From Robiginitomaculum sp. (GTDB lineage Bacteria; Pseudomonadota; Alphaproteobacteria; Caulobacterales; Maricaulaceae), in NCBI GenBank assembly GCA_026982415.1, contig JALSHE010000111.1, positions 1-40,002 of the forward strand: a stretch of 40,002 bases of DNA, read 5' to 3'. Below are positions 24,516 to 33,205 of the stretch, in pieces; positions within the stretch are counted from its first letter, which is position 1; each line of letters starts with the position of its first letter. Under the pieces are notes generated by a model. The model had not been told where the DNA came from. It made no database searches and was given only the letters and a program-made list of their open reading frames with translations. Position numbers and translations under genes: made by a program.

Positions 24516-25238
24516 CTAAAACGGGAGAATTTTCCGGATAATTTTATTGCCGGTTTTGCTTTGTGTAGCGGTGGTAAGTTGCCCGCGCCCACCATAAAAA
24601 ATACGGGCTTCGGCGATCTTGTCATAGGTGATCGTGTTGAGGCGAGAAATGTCGGCGATGCGGACAATGCCCGTGATTTGTAAATGCCGCACCTCATTGT
24701 TGACAATAATCTCTTGACGCCCAGTGAGCGCAAGATAGCCATTGGGCAAAACTTCATGAACCCGTGCCGCTAGGCGTAATGTCAATTTTTCCTTACGCGA
24801 AATATTGCCATTACCTGTAAGTGTATCCGAACCGCCTATGTCAACGGCTGGCTTGAGGCTGGCGCCAGTGGGCAGGAGTTTTGCCACCAGTTCCGGCAGG
24901 CCGAAAAACGAACCAACCTCCAGGTTCTTCTGGGATGTGCTGTTAGTAGACACAGAGTTTTGTAACTGGGCTTCTTCGTCGATTTCAATGACCACGGTTA
25001 GAATATCACCAAGCTGACTGGCGCGTCTATCTCCAAACAGCGAGCGGGGTGCTGCACTCCAAAGGGAGGTGGTTTGCGGTGTGCCAGTTTGTTCGGGGAT
25101 AGTGCCCGGACGGTTGATTTGGGTGGTCTCGTCCATGCGCCAATTAATTGGCAATGCTTTGGGCGGCGCGAGCGGCTTTGGTGTCGCACAAGCTGATAAT
25201 ATTGCTGCGCTCATGAGTGTTAACAACACATATTTCAT
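24516..25238 (-). CDS. flgH: Flagellar L-ring lipoprotein FlgH
   Basis: 240 residues. A lipoprotein signal is visible, with lipobox LSAC and Cys16. The mature protein has the FlgH motifs LFGDRRASQLGDILTVVIEI and NGYLALTGRQEIIVNNEVRH followed by the IRVAD-like segment ITGIVRIADIS. FlgH forms the outer-membrane ring around the rod. Its ATG overlaps the flgA stop by four bases. Confidence 0.96.
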   Translation of the reverse strand: MKYVLLTLMSAAILSACATPKPLAPPKALPINWRMDETTQINRPGTIPEQTGTPQTTSLWSAAPRSLFGDRRASQLGDILTVVIEIDEEAQLQNSVSTNSTSQKNLEVGSFFGLPELVAKLLPTGASLKPAVDIGGSDTLTGNGNISRKEKLTLRLAARVHEVLPNGYLALTGRQEIIVNNEVRHLQITGIVRIADISRLNTITYDKIAEARIFYGGRGQLTTATQSKTGNKIIRKILPF

Positions 25239-25642
25239 TTGCCCACCTCCACCATGTCTATTCCGGTGACAATTGCAGTAATTTTTTTGCGGGAGCTTAA
25301 ATTCATCACCGATATGAGGTCCCCTTTGCTGCCGGTCTGTAGGGCGCGACCTTTAGCGGTTAGCTGTAAAGCACCAAAAGAGTAGACCATGCTGATTTGT
25401 GCATTGCGCTTGATCAGGGTCGGAGAGCGGACATAAGAAGTATCAATTACATGCCCGGCGTAAACCGTGCGGTTGAGTTCTTGCCCAATAAATTCGTGTT
25501 GGCCATTGGTGTTTTTCTCTGTGACCGAAATGTTATTTGTCGTTAACATCGTGCCGCGCCTAAGGGTCGTGTTGGCGGTGACTTCACTGGCGCTAGCATA
25601 TGCCGGGAAGAGAAGCATGGCGGTCAGGATAAATATTTTCAT
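25235..25642 (-). CDS. flgA: Flagellar P-ring assembly chaperone FlgA
   Basis: 135 residues, a short FlgA. An N-terminal signal peptide (about 1-18, ending ASAS) directs it to the periplasm. The SAF-like segment (RRGTMLTTNNIS) and the C-terminal ALQTGSKGDLISVMNLSSRK pattern are typical. FlgA helps FlgI assemble into the P ring; flgI is encoded elsewhere in this window on the opposite strand. The gene lies between flgG and flgH. Confidence 0.92.
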   Translation of the reverse strand: MKIFILTAMLLFPAYASASEVTANTTLRRGTMLTTNNISVTEKNTNGQHEFIGQELNRTVYAGHVIDTSYVRSPTLIKRNAQISMVYSFGALQLTAKGRALQTGSKGDLISVMNLSSRKKITAIVTGIDMVEVGK

Positions 25643-25653
25643 CTTTTTATCCT

Positions 25654-26439
25654 CTACCTTATCCGTGTGGTGGCCGAGTACATTTCGTCGGCGGCGGTGA
25701 TGACTTTGGCGTTCAACTCGTAACCGCGTTGTGCTTCAATCAACTCGGATATTTCGGCAACAACATCGACGCTGGAATCTTCAAGATAACCTTGGCGCAT
25801 ATACCCGATACCCTCGCTGCCTGGTTGCCCTGCGATCGGCGTGCCGGACGCATCGGTTTGGCGAAACAAATTCCCGCCTAGGGCTTCCAGCCCTTTTTCG
25901 TTGGCAAATACGGTCATGGTGATAGAGCCAATAGTTTGTCCACCGACCACATTGTCAAAGAACGCCGAAACCTCGCCGTCGCGACTAATAACGATGCGCC
26001 TGGCATCATTCGGAATAGTGATATTATCGGCCAAGGCAAAACCGTCAGCGCTAACCATCAAACCTTCTGCTGAACGGTTAAACTTGCCGTCTCTGGTATA
26101 GGCACTGTCGCCGCTGGGCAGGGAGATTTCAAAATATCCGCGCCCTTCAATTCCGAGATCAAGATCGCCGCCCGTTGGCCCTAGTGAGCCTTGGGAAATT
26201 TGCAAGGACACGGTGGACGGTCGTACCCCCATGCCCATTTGGATGCCCGCCGGTACGATTTCCCCGGTTTGAGAGGATAATGCGCCCGGTGTTAAATTTT
26301 GCTGATACAATAAATCTGCAAATTCCGCGACACGCGGCGCATAGGCCGTGGTACTCATATTTGCAATATTATTGGCGATAACATCGACGCGGATTTGTTG
26401 TGCCGCCATGCCGGTCGCGGCTATTTTCAAAGCATTCAT
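25654..26439 (-). CDS. flgG: Flagellar distal rod protein FlgG
   Basis: 261 residues. The N-terminus has IAATGMAAQQIRVDVIANNI and ANMSTTAYAPR, the rod signature; the middle has DLDLGIEGRGYFEISLPSGD and YTRDGKFNRS; the C-terminus ends in VAEISELIEAQRGYELNAKV. This is the FlgG pattern (length about 262). It forms the distal rod that passes the P and L rings. The gene is followed by flgA after 11 bases. Confidence 0.96.
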   Translation of the reverse strand: MNALKIAATGMAAQQIRVDVIANNIANMSTTAYAPRVAEFADLLYQQNLTPGALSSQTGEIVPAGIQMGMGVRPSTVSLQISQGSLGPTGGDLDLGIEGRGYFEISLPSGDSAYTRDGKFNRSAEGLMVSADGFALADNITIPNDARRIVISRDGEVSAFFDNVVGGQTIGSITMTVFANEKGLEALGGNLFRQTDASGTPIAGQPGSEGIGYMRQGYLEDSSVDVVAEISELIEAQRGYELNAKVITAADEMYSATTRIR

Positions 26440-26494
26440 CGGGATCCTCCCTCTCTGGTTTTGTGCTCTTGCACTTTAGTGTTTAAGATGTTCG

Positions 26495-27241
26495 TTACGG
26501 TGGTTGTCTCATTGCGCTGATGGTTTTAGCGACGCGCTCGTCCACGATTTCAAGTAATTTTTGCCCCGCTTCATAGGCGCGCTGAACTTCAATCATACGC
26601 GCCATTTCCAAGACTGGATTGACATTGGAATCTTCCAAATAACCCTGGACGATGGTTGGGTTTTCTACGGGCGTAAAGCCGTCTTTTGCTTGCCATAAAT
26701 TGCCGCCAATGCGCGTGAGAGTAGCCTGATCAGCGTTAACAAGGCCGATCTTGCCGAGAGGCGCGCCGCCTGCACTGATCGTACCATCACCACCAATGGA
26801 TATTAGGCCCGCGTCCGGCGGTATCTGGATAGAACTGCCAGCTTCGTCGAGGACAAAATGTCCGTCTGGTGTGACCAGCGCCCCGTCTTGGTTTGTCATA
26901 AACCGACCAGCACGGGACAAATGTTCCCCGTCCGGCGTGCCGATTAGAAAGAACCCATCGCCCTCAATGGCAAGGTCAAGCGCGCCGCCCGTGCGGCTTA
27001 AACTGCCCGACGTAAAATCGCTATAATGGGCGCCAAGACGTCCAATCGCTACACTTGATTTCATACGGTTGGAGTGAGCGGCAGGATTGTCAGCGCCTGC
27101 TTGCACAACAAATTCGCTGAAGATTGCGCTTTCACGGCGAAAGCCTGTGGTAGACGCATTTGCGATATTGTTGGCGATAACATTCATTTCTTTTAGCAAG
27201 CCCGATTGGCGCGAAATACTGATATAACTGGAATTATCCAT
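26495..27241 (-). CDS. flgF: Flagellar proximal rod protein FlgF
   Basis: 248 residues with rod-family ends: LLKEMNVIANNIANASTTGF near the start and MARMIEVQRAYEAGQKLLEI near the end. The middle DLAIEGDGFFLIGTPDGEHL and SRAGRFMTNQDG are typical of FlgF. It overlaps the preceding 586-residue gene by eight bases and is followed by flgG after 55 bases. Confidence 0.94.
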   Translation of the reverse strand: MDNSSYISISRQSGLLKEMNVIANNIANASTTGFRRESAIFSEFVVQAGADNPAAHSNRMKSSVAIGRLGAHYSDFTSGSLSRTGGALDLAIEGDGFFLIGTPDGEHLSRAGRFMTNQDGALVTPDGHFVLDEAGSSIQIPPDAGLISIGGDGTISAGGAPLGKIGLVNADQATLTRIGGNLWQAKDGFTPVENPTIVQGYLEDSNVNPVLEMARMIEVQRAYEAGQKLLEIVDERVAKTISAMRQPP

Positions 27242-28994
27242 TTGCGGCCTCTGCTTTGGAAGTGGCTGTTGCAGCGGCGGGTAGAAGATAAGAACGGATG
27301 ATTTTCAAATCACCGTCCAGATAAGATTGTAAGGAGGTTAGATCCGAAAGTCCGCCTGGTTTAAGGTTATTAATCAAAGTTGGGGACAGGACGCTAAGAC
27401 TGGCAGCAAGTTTTAATGCGCCCGAAGTTTGCAAGCTGTCCTCTTGCGCTAGCGACCAATATCCATTGTTCCAAGCTGCTTGCGCATAGGCGCTATGCAC
27501 AGGTTCGGATTTTAGTGTACTGCCGCGCAGGGCGCGGGCCTTTTTCGGGTTTTTGCGGACAAATGCCGTGTGGATGTCTCTGGCTACGAGCGCGGGTGTT
27601 GCGTAAATGCGTTTGGGAATATTTAAATTACGTCCCGATGTTTGTAGAGATAGAAATATTAATGCTGTATCGTTCAATTCGTGCCACCGGGCAGGGGGTA
27701 GAATTTCCGGTATCAATTTAGGTAAGCCAAGGCTCACGCAAGCGTTGACACCTGCATGTTGCAACGGTTTTTTATTGGCTAAATATGCAAAAAAATCTGC
27801 GAAGCTCAATAATGCATCCAGCGCGCCTAGCTTTAAATTGACATCGTTTGTCAAAAGGCTGGACTGAATATGTTGGCTGATGACAATAACACTTTGGGTG
27901 AAATACTCGCTGCCTGGTTCGAAATTGTCTTGAGTTATGGATATTGCGTTTGAAAATTGATGCTGGCTCGCCAAATAATTTATCTTCTGCGCCTGGGCTT
28001 GCTTGCCTGTGGGCTGCTCGGAATAGGTTTGTGTCACACTTTCCAGGTCTTGCAAATATTCAGGGTATAGATTGCGAGTTTCCGCCAAAGCTTGCAGTGC
28101 CTGAGCTTGGTAAGCGCTTTCGTGGCTCGCGAGTGCCTGTAATTGACGAACACCTGCCCTGCGGCTGTTTTCGTTTTGCATGGCCAGCAATGCTGCCAGA
28201 AATTGATAGGCATCGTCTTGCAAATAATCAGAGATCTCTGCATCGTAATTGTCATGTTTTTGGATGGCTGATTGCAGTTCAGCAAAGAGAGTTTTTGCCG
28301 CGCGTATATCATCGTTTTTTACAGCCTTTAAAGCCAATTGAAGCGTCAATATTGCGTTCAATTTATCAGGTAGATTTTTTAAATGGTTGAGGTTGGTGGT
28401 TGAAAGCGGTGTGTAGTTTTCTTGTGCCAAGTTATACCAGAGACGTGCCGCTTCAAAGCAATCGATATTTTTCGCCAAAATACTACGCAGGTTTGCACTT
28501 GTCTTTCCGTCAATGATGTGCGCCATGGCGGTAATGGCAGCTTGCCTTTCTAGCGCTAGGTAGCCAGCGATATTGATCGCCTCATCGGCAAAACCTAAGC
28601 CCAAATACGCGAGTGCCAGGGTTTGCGCTTTTTTTGTGTCAATCTGATCCGGACCTGTGACCATAGCGCTTTTCAGCAAGAGTAATTCTGCGTAGGTCTC
28701 TACGCGGGTCTTGTCTGGGAACATGAATAGGTTTTCTGTACCGCAGGTCGTCGCAGCATCCGGTTTGGAAGCCAGTTTTTGAGACACAACCTGCCGGGTG
28801 GTGGGAGCACCCGGCTTGCTGCGTTTGACCTCTAACAGGTTCTGCTTTGCTGCTGCGTTGATCAAATCCTTCAGTCTTTGTTCAGTTTGGCTCAGGTTTT
28901 CTTTTTTTCGTATATCCGCCGTCTGTGCAGTTGCCCAAATGGGTAATATCATAGCACCAATACTTGCGCTTAATATGAGGAACGTTTTGCCCAT
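27234..28994 (-). CDS. Large periplasmic alpha-helical repeat protein of unknown function
   Basis: 586 residues with an N-terminal signal peptide (about 1-23, ending IWATAQT). The rest is almost all alpha helix with TPR- or solenoid-like Ala/Leu spacing, for example AQTLALAYLGLGFADEAINI, LALKAVKNDDIRAAKTLFAE and YQAQALQALAETRNLYPEYL. Two mature cysteines occur early (near 84 and 178) and one near 418. No enzymatic motif seen. It lies immediately after motA and overlaps flgF, so it should be co-expressed with stator and rod proteins; a scaffold around the motor or rod is plausible but unproven. Confidence 0.8.
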   Translation of the reverse strand: MGKTFLILSASIGAMILPIWATAQTADIRKKENLSQTEQRLKDLINAAAKQNLLEVKRSKPGAPTTRQVVSQKLASKPDAATTCGTENLFMFPDKTRVETYAELLLLKSAMVTGPDQIDTKKAQTLALAYLGLGFADEAINIAGYLALERQAAITAMAHIIDGKTSANLRSILAKNIDCFEAARLWYNLAQENYTPLSTTNLNHLKNLPDKLNAILTLQLALKAVKNDDIRAAKTLFAELQSAIQKHDNYDAEISDYLQDDAYQFLAALLAMQNENSRRAGVRQLQALASHESAYQAQALQALAETRNLYPEYLQDLESVTQTYSEQPTGKQAQAQKINYLASQHQFSNAISITQDNFEPGSEYFTQSVIVISQHIQSSLLTNDVNLKLGALDALLSFADFFAYLANKKPLQHAGVNACVSLGLPKLIPEILPPARWHELNDTALIFLSLQTSGRNLNIPKRIYATPALVARDIHTAFVRKNPKKARALRGSTLKSEPVHSAYAQAAWNNGYWSLAQEDSLQTSGALKLAASLSVLSPTLINNLKPGGLSDLTSLQSYLDGDLKIIRSYLLPAAATATSKAEAANG

Positions 28995-29860
28995 TACGCA
29001 GCCTTCTTTAATGCTTTTAAGGCCTCTTCAACCTCGTTAAAGCTCGGACGGTGATGCTTGGGTGCGCTGCGCCTGGCCACCTCTACACAAATGTTTGTTG
29101 GGTTTTTATGAAGGCTGGACACCAATACTTCGCGGATCAGGGCGTAAAAATAATGCTCTTGTTCGCGTAGGGCTTTAACTTTGGTGGCAAAGGGGCCAAC
29201 CAATGCATAGGCCAGAAACACGCCGAGAAACGTCCCGACCAAGGCAGCACCGATCATCTCACCGAGTACTTCCGGCGGCTTATCAATAGAAGACATGGTT
29301 TTAATAATACCCAAAACCGCCGCGACAATACCGAGGGCGGGTAGAGCATCTGCCATAGTTTGTAGAGCGTGGGAGCCGTGCAATTTTTCTTCTTTAATGG
29401 ATTCCAGTTGCTTATCCAGCAATTCTTCGACCTGATACACATCGTCGAAATTCATGATCATGGACCGAATTGTATCGCAAATAAGCTCGATGAAATTTGT
29501 ATCTTTCAAAATCCGTGGATATTTCTGGAATAAATCGGAAGCTTGCGGATCTTCAATATGAGCTTCGATTTCAACCGGGCTTTCGCGAGAAATTCGAACC
29601 AATTCATGCATCAGGCACAGTAAATCATTATAGTCGGATTTCTTCCATTTCGGCCCTTTGAACACGGCGGCAATATCGCCTACAGTGTGCTTGACGCCGG
29701 CCATATCATTGCCAACTAGAAAGGCTCCGATGGCCGCTCCACCAATGATCATCATCTCGTAAGGAGCCGAGTGCATGATCACTGCCATATTGCCGCCTGC
29801 AAGTAAAAACCCGCCGAAGACCATAAAAAGCGTTAAGATTATTCCCAGTATTGCGTTCAT
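28994..29860 (-). CDS. motA: Flagellar stator protein MotA
   Basis: 288 residues with four membrane segments: two near the N-terminus (about 1-50) and two in the C-terminal half (about 165-225). The conserved proline-containing segment MADALPALGIVAAVLGIIKT and the cytoplasmic charged loop (about 90-150) that touches FliG are visible. MotA with MotB forms the proton-driven stator. The gene stop abuts the ATG of the helical repeat gene; fliM lies 81 bases upstream. motB is on the opposite strand beyond fliM. Confidence 0.95.
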   Translation of the reverse strand: MNAILGIILTLFMVFGGFLLAGGNMAVIMHSAPYEMMIIGGAAIGAFLVGNDMAGVKHTVGDIAAVFKGPKWKKSDYNDLLCLMHELVRISRESPVEIEAHIEDPQASDLFQKYPRILKDTNFIELICDTIRSMIMNFDDVYQVEELLDKQLESIKEEKLHGSHALQTMADALPALGIVAAVLGIIKTMSSIDKPPEVLGEMIGAALVGTFLGVFLAYALVGPFATKVKALREQEHYFYALIREVLVSSLHKNPTNICVEVARRSAPKHHRPSFNEVEEALKALKKAA

Positions 29861-29941
29861 GTGCTTAAATAACTCGGTAAGGTTGCTAAACTATTAATAT
29901 TTTCGGTACAGCTGTAACTTAATCGTGAGCAGCGCGTTGTC

Positions 29942-30865
29942 CTAATTGGTCACAGACTCTAATTCTGTAAATCCAGCAAAAAATGCGGGGTCAATGTCAT
30001 CCAATAATTTCACTGCTTTGTTAGCTTTGTACGCGCCCAGAGTTGATGTTGCCAAAACCCGTACACCGTGGGCAGAACGAGTGTTTACATTTAACCTTGT
30101 GTGGGTTGCGCCGGGTAGAGCAATGATTTGACCCAGCTCTAGCCTCGTGCATTCGGCGATTGACATGTTCACGTCCTCAATCACGACTTCCAGCATACGG
30201 GATGTATCCATGACACTACTGCGCATATGCGTAGACCAAGGGTCGGTTGGGTCAATAATCTGTTGAGTAATATTTAAGTGAGCTAACACTCCTAGTTTTT
30301 CCATCATCAGTTCGGTGCAATAAATGTTGATCAGATATTCAATGTCCGCCGCGATCTTAAACTGTATGCGCACCCACTTTTTGCGCACATCAAATTCAAA
30401 GCCCGTTTGCGGCAAAGCTTCAAAGCCAATGCAACGGCCACAGATTTGACTGGTTTTCGGCAGAGCTTCCAGAGCCATAAGCTCTTGCAGGACCTTATCG
30501 GCGTTAGGTTGCATGAGAATTAAATCTAACTGGGTAGCTGGCCTGTCGCTTTTCTCCTGAGCGCCAAATTGTGCGTCTACACAATGGCCGGCTAGGGCAC
30601 TTGAAAATTCGAGCAAGATGTCGCAATTCTCGCCAGATACACCCTCAGATATACCCAATGCATAAAACAAACCCGTTGCGCCGTCCGCAAGTGTTTTTAA
30701 ATTCCCCCCCGAAAAAGAAATGCCCTTGGCCGACATTTCGGTTTTTAATGTATCGCCAAAAACTTTCGCCCAACTATCTTGTATATCTGAAAACAATATG
30801 CCTATGTCTTCAAACGAATTTGGCAGCGGCGCCTCGCTCGCCAGTTTTTTCCTCAATACACTCAT
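29942..30865 (-). CDS. fliM: Divergent FliM-type flagellar motor switch protein
   Basis: About 307 residues from the ATG at 30865, preceded by AGGATAGGGAAG; the frame extends to a TTG at 30886 that has no better site. The C-terminal 80 residues (from SRMLEVVIEDVNMSIAECTR, through LELGQIIALPG, to GVRVLATSTLGAYKANKAVK) are a SpoA/FliN-like domain, and the middle resembles the FliM CheC-like domain. The N-terminal EIDAL-type CheY-binding motif is not evident. This divergent form is common in alphaproteobacteria. It sits upstream of motA and divergent from motB. Confidence 0.8.
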   Translation of the reverse strand: MSVLRKKLASEAPLPNSFEDIGILFSDIQDSWAKVFGDTLKTEMSAKGISFSGGNLKTLADGATGLFYALGISEGVSGENCDILLEFSSALAGHCVDAQFGAQEKSDRPATQLDLILMQPNADKVLQELMALEALPKTSQICGRCIGFEALPQTGFEFDVRKKWVRIQFKIAADIEYLINIYCTELMMEKLGVLAHLNITQQIIDPTDPWSTHMRSSVMDTSRMLEVVIEDVNMSIAECTRLELGQIIALPGATHTRLNVNTRSAHGVRVLATSTLGAYKANKAVKLLDDIDPAFFAGFTELESVTN

Positions 30866-30996
30866 ATCTTCCCTATCCTGGTACAATTCTTTTTAAGAAT
30901 AACTATTTCGAAACCATATCCCTTATGCGGGCATTCAGTATTTTGCCGTACATACACAACCTTAAGTATTTGTGAATATATTATATAGGAAATATC
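30866..30996. promoter_or_regulatory. Divergent control region between fliM and motB
   Basis: About 130 bases, AT-rich near motB, containing the AGGA ribosome binding site of motB at TATAGGAAATATC. The promoters for the fliM-motA-flgF-flgG operon and the motB operon must be here. I could not define them with confidence. Confidence 0.4.
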
Positions 30997-31809
30997 ATGA
31001 GCGCATGTATGGGCGATTGCCAGCGGCCAATCATTATCCGCAAGAAGAAAATATATAAGGCAGATGGCCATCACGGCGGTGCATGGAAAGTTGCTTATGC
31101 GGATTTTGTGACGGCGATGATGGCATTTTTCTTGCTGATGTGGCTTCTCAATGCCACGACCGAAGAACAGCGCAAGGGCATATCCGATTACTTTAATCCC
31201 AATATCCCTTTGGCGGCTGTTTCGGGTGGTGGGGCAGATGCTCTGAACGGTGACAGTATATTTACTGAAGACACCCAAGCGCGTAATGGAACTGGCGCGG
31301 ACGCGGAGCGGACATTCCCGAATAATGATATACCTGATGCGGGTGAGAAAACTGACACATCCGATTTCGAAAACCTTGCCGCCATGGCCGATGTAATGGG
31401 TGAAGAAAACCGCGAAATTTCGAAACATCTACAAGTCAAAATGAGTCCAGAGGGACTTGTTATTGAGCTGATAGATGGTGATAATCAACCATTGTTTTCC
31501 GTCGGAAAGTCGGAACCATCACCTTTGATGCACCAGTTGATTGCCATTGTCGCTAGCGCTTTTAGCGATGTACAAAATAATATAAAAATTGTCGGTCATA
31601 CGGATGCGCGAGCTTTTGTTGGGGTTGGGCAATATTCTAACTGGGAGTTGTCCTCAGACCGAGCCAACCGAGCGCGCCGCTTATTGATCGAAAATAACTT
31701 TGCGCCTAAGCAAATCGTTGAAGTATCCGGAAAAGCCGATACAGACCACGTTGTCGCGGACGGAATGGCGGCACAAAACAGACGAATATCCATTATCATA
31801 CTGAATTAA
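30997..31809 (+). CDS. motB: Flagellar stator protein MotB
   Basis: 270 residues. The N-terminal membrane helix carries the proton-accepting aspartate, Asp36, in AYADFVTAMMAFFLLMWLL, preceded by a basic start and HHGGAWKVAYADF typical of MotB. The C-terminal OmpA-like peptidoglycan-binding domain (about 150-270) has VGHTDAR, NWELSSDRANRARRLL and QNRRISIIIL. MotB anchors the stator to the cell wall. It heads the hook operon and is separated from motA, an arrangement seen in several alphaproteobacteria. Confidence 0.95.
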   Translation: MSACMGDCQRPIIIRKKKIYKADGHHGGAWKVAYADFVTAMMAFFLLMWLLNATTEEQRKGISDYFNPNIPLAAVSGGGADALNGDSIFTEDTQARNGTGADAERTFPNNDIPDAGEKTDTSDFENLAAMADVMGEENREISKHLQVKMSPEGLVIELIDGDNQPLFSVGKSEPSPLMHQLIAIVASAFSDVQNNIKIVGHTDARAFVGVGQYSNWELSSDRANRARRLLIENNFAPKQIVEVSGKADTDHVVADGMAAQNRRISIIILN

Positions 31810-31844
31810 TACAATTATAGGTTATATATTTGTTAACTTCACTT

Positions 31845-31887
31845 GTTTATCCTAGTAATTGTACATAGCAATTAGTTTAGGATAAAC
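31845..31887 (+). promoter_or_regulatory. Stem that could bury the flgE ribosome binding site
   Basis: GTTTATCCTA (31845-31854) pairs perfectly with TAGGATAAAC (31878-31887), and inside it AATTG (31857-31861) pairs with CAATT (31869-31873). The AGGA ribosome binding site of flgE (31879-31882) lies in the 3' arm, and the ATG follows at 31890. The structure could restrict hook translation or act as an operator. Confidence 0.6.
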
Positions 31888-31889
31888 TT

Positions 31890-33194
31890 ATGACAATTTC
31901 TTCCGCATTGAATGCGAGTGTGATGGGGCTTAATGTTAACGCCACCCGCCTTGCCACTATCGCCGACAATATCGCTAACTCCGCCACATTTGGTTATAAA
32001 CGCTCGGATGTAGACTTCTCCTCCATGGTTATCAATCAACGCCGTTCCGTCTATGCGGCGGGCGGCGTCAGCGCGACATCTTACAAGGATGTTTCTGGTC
32101 AAGGTGCGTTGATTTCTACTGGTAATTCAACCGACATATCAATAGGCGGGCGCGGTATGATTCCGGTTACAGACGAATTTGGTGTGAACGAAACAGGGAC
32201 ACAGCGGGCTTTGCAATTCTTGCCAACGGGGTCTTTTTCAGCCGATGAAAACGGTTTTTTACGGACACTGAGCGGCCTACATCTATTGGGCTGGCCTGCC
32301 GGAACAGACGGGCAAATATCCAATGTTAGTCGCGATAGCGGCGCAGGTCTGGTGCCTGTTAATATTAGTGTGAGCCAGTTCTCGGCCTCACCGACAAATT
32401 TGGTAAATTTGGGCATTAATCTACCCGCCGAAAGTACATTATCGTCAGCAAATGGGGATCCGTTTTCGCTTCCCGTCGAATACTATGACAATCTAGGCCG
32501 CGCTCAAAATTTAACCTATACATTTACCCCCGTCATCGCCGCCGCCGGAGCCACCAATGAATGGGCCGTCAGCGTAGTCGACGGCGCGGGTGATCCGACA
32601 GCGAGCATTGCCAGTTTTAATGTGACCTTTAATGACAATGAAACCAATGGCGGTTCTATTGCTAGCGTTACTCCGGGCGCAGGTATGAGTTATGATGCTA
32701 CCACTGGACAGGTGACCTTTGATGTAGCCAAAGGTCCGATCAGCACATTCATCGGGCGCATTGGTGACAATGCTGGCTTGACCCAGCTTTCTGCACCGTT
32801 TTCCCCTTATAATGTCAACAAAGACGGCGCCCCTATTGGTGATTTACAGTCCGTAGAAATTGATGCGCAAGGGTTTTTGGAAGCCGTATACGATACTGGG
32901 TTTAGGCGCGTTCTCTACCAGATACCAGTCGCAGATGTGCCTAACCTCAACGGCTTACAGGCGCTTAATAATCAAGCATATTCTGTGTCCCAAGACTCGG
33001 GTGATGTATATTTCTGGGATGCTGGTTCCGGTCCCGTAGGTAGTTTAGTTGGTTATGCCTTGATGGAATCAACAACGGATATTGCCACCGAGCTTACCAA
33101 TCTTATCGAGACACAACGCGCCTATTCCTCAAATGCAAAAATCGTCCAAACGGTCGATGAAATGCTGCAAGAAACCACTAATCTGAAACGATAG
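31890..33194 (+). CDS. flgE: Flagellar hook protein FlgE
   Basis: 434 residues. The N-terminus has MGLNVNATRLATIADNIANS and ATFGYKRSDVDFSSMV; the C-terminus has ELTNLIETQRAYSSNAKIVQ then TVDEMLQETTNLKR, the hook-family helix pair. The middle shows the hook D1/D2 region, including FDVAKGPISTFIG. It builds the universal joint. An AGGA site precedes the ATG but is inside a strong stem. flgK follows after 11 bases. Confidence 0.95.
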   Translation: MTISSALNASVMGLNVNATRLATIADNIANSATFGYKRSDVDFSSMVINQRRSVYAAGGVSATSYKDVSGQGALISTGNSTDISIGGRGMIPVTDEFGVNETGTQRALQFLPTGSFSADENGFLRTLSGLHLLGWPAGTDGQISNVSRDSGAGLVPVNISVSQFSASPTNLVNLGINLPAESTLSSANGDPFSLPVEYYDNLGRAQNLTYTFTPVIAAAGATNEWAVSVVDGAGDPTASIASFNVTFNDNETNGGSIASVTPGAGMSYDATTGQVTFDVAKGPISTFIGRIGDNAGLTQLSAPFSPYNVNKDGAPIGDLQSVEIDAQGFLEAVYDTGFRRVLYQIPVADVPNLNGLQALNNQAYSVSQDSGDVYFWDAGSGPVGSLVGYALMESTTDIATELTNLIETQRAYSSNAKIVQTVDEMLQETTNLKR

Positions 33195-33205
33195 GTTAAT
33201 TTGAC

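Noticed and set aside
30862-31428. 188-residue minus-strand frame overlapping motB and the fliM promoter region
   Set aside because: It runs antisense through the MotB membrane helix and has no recognisable domain.
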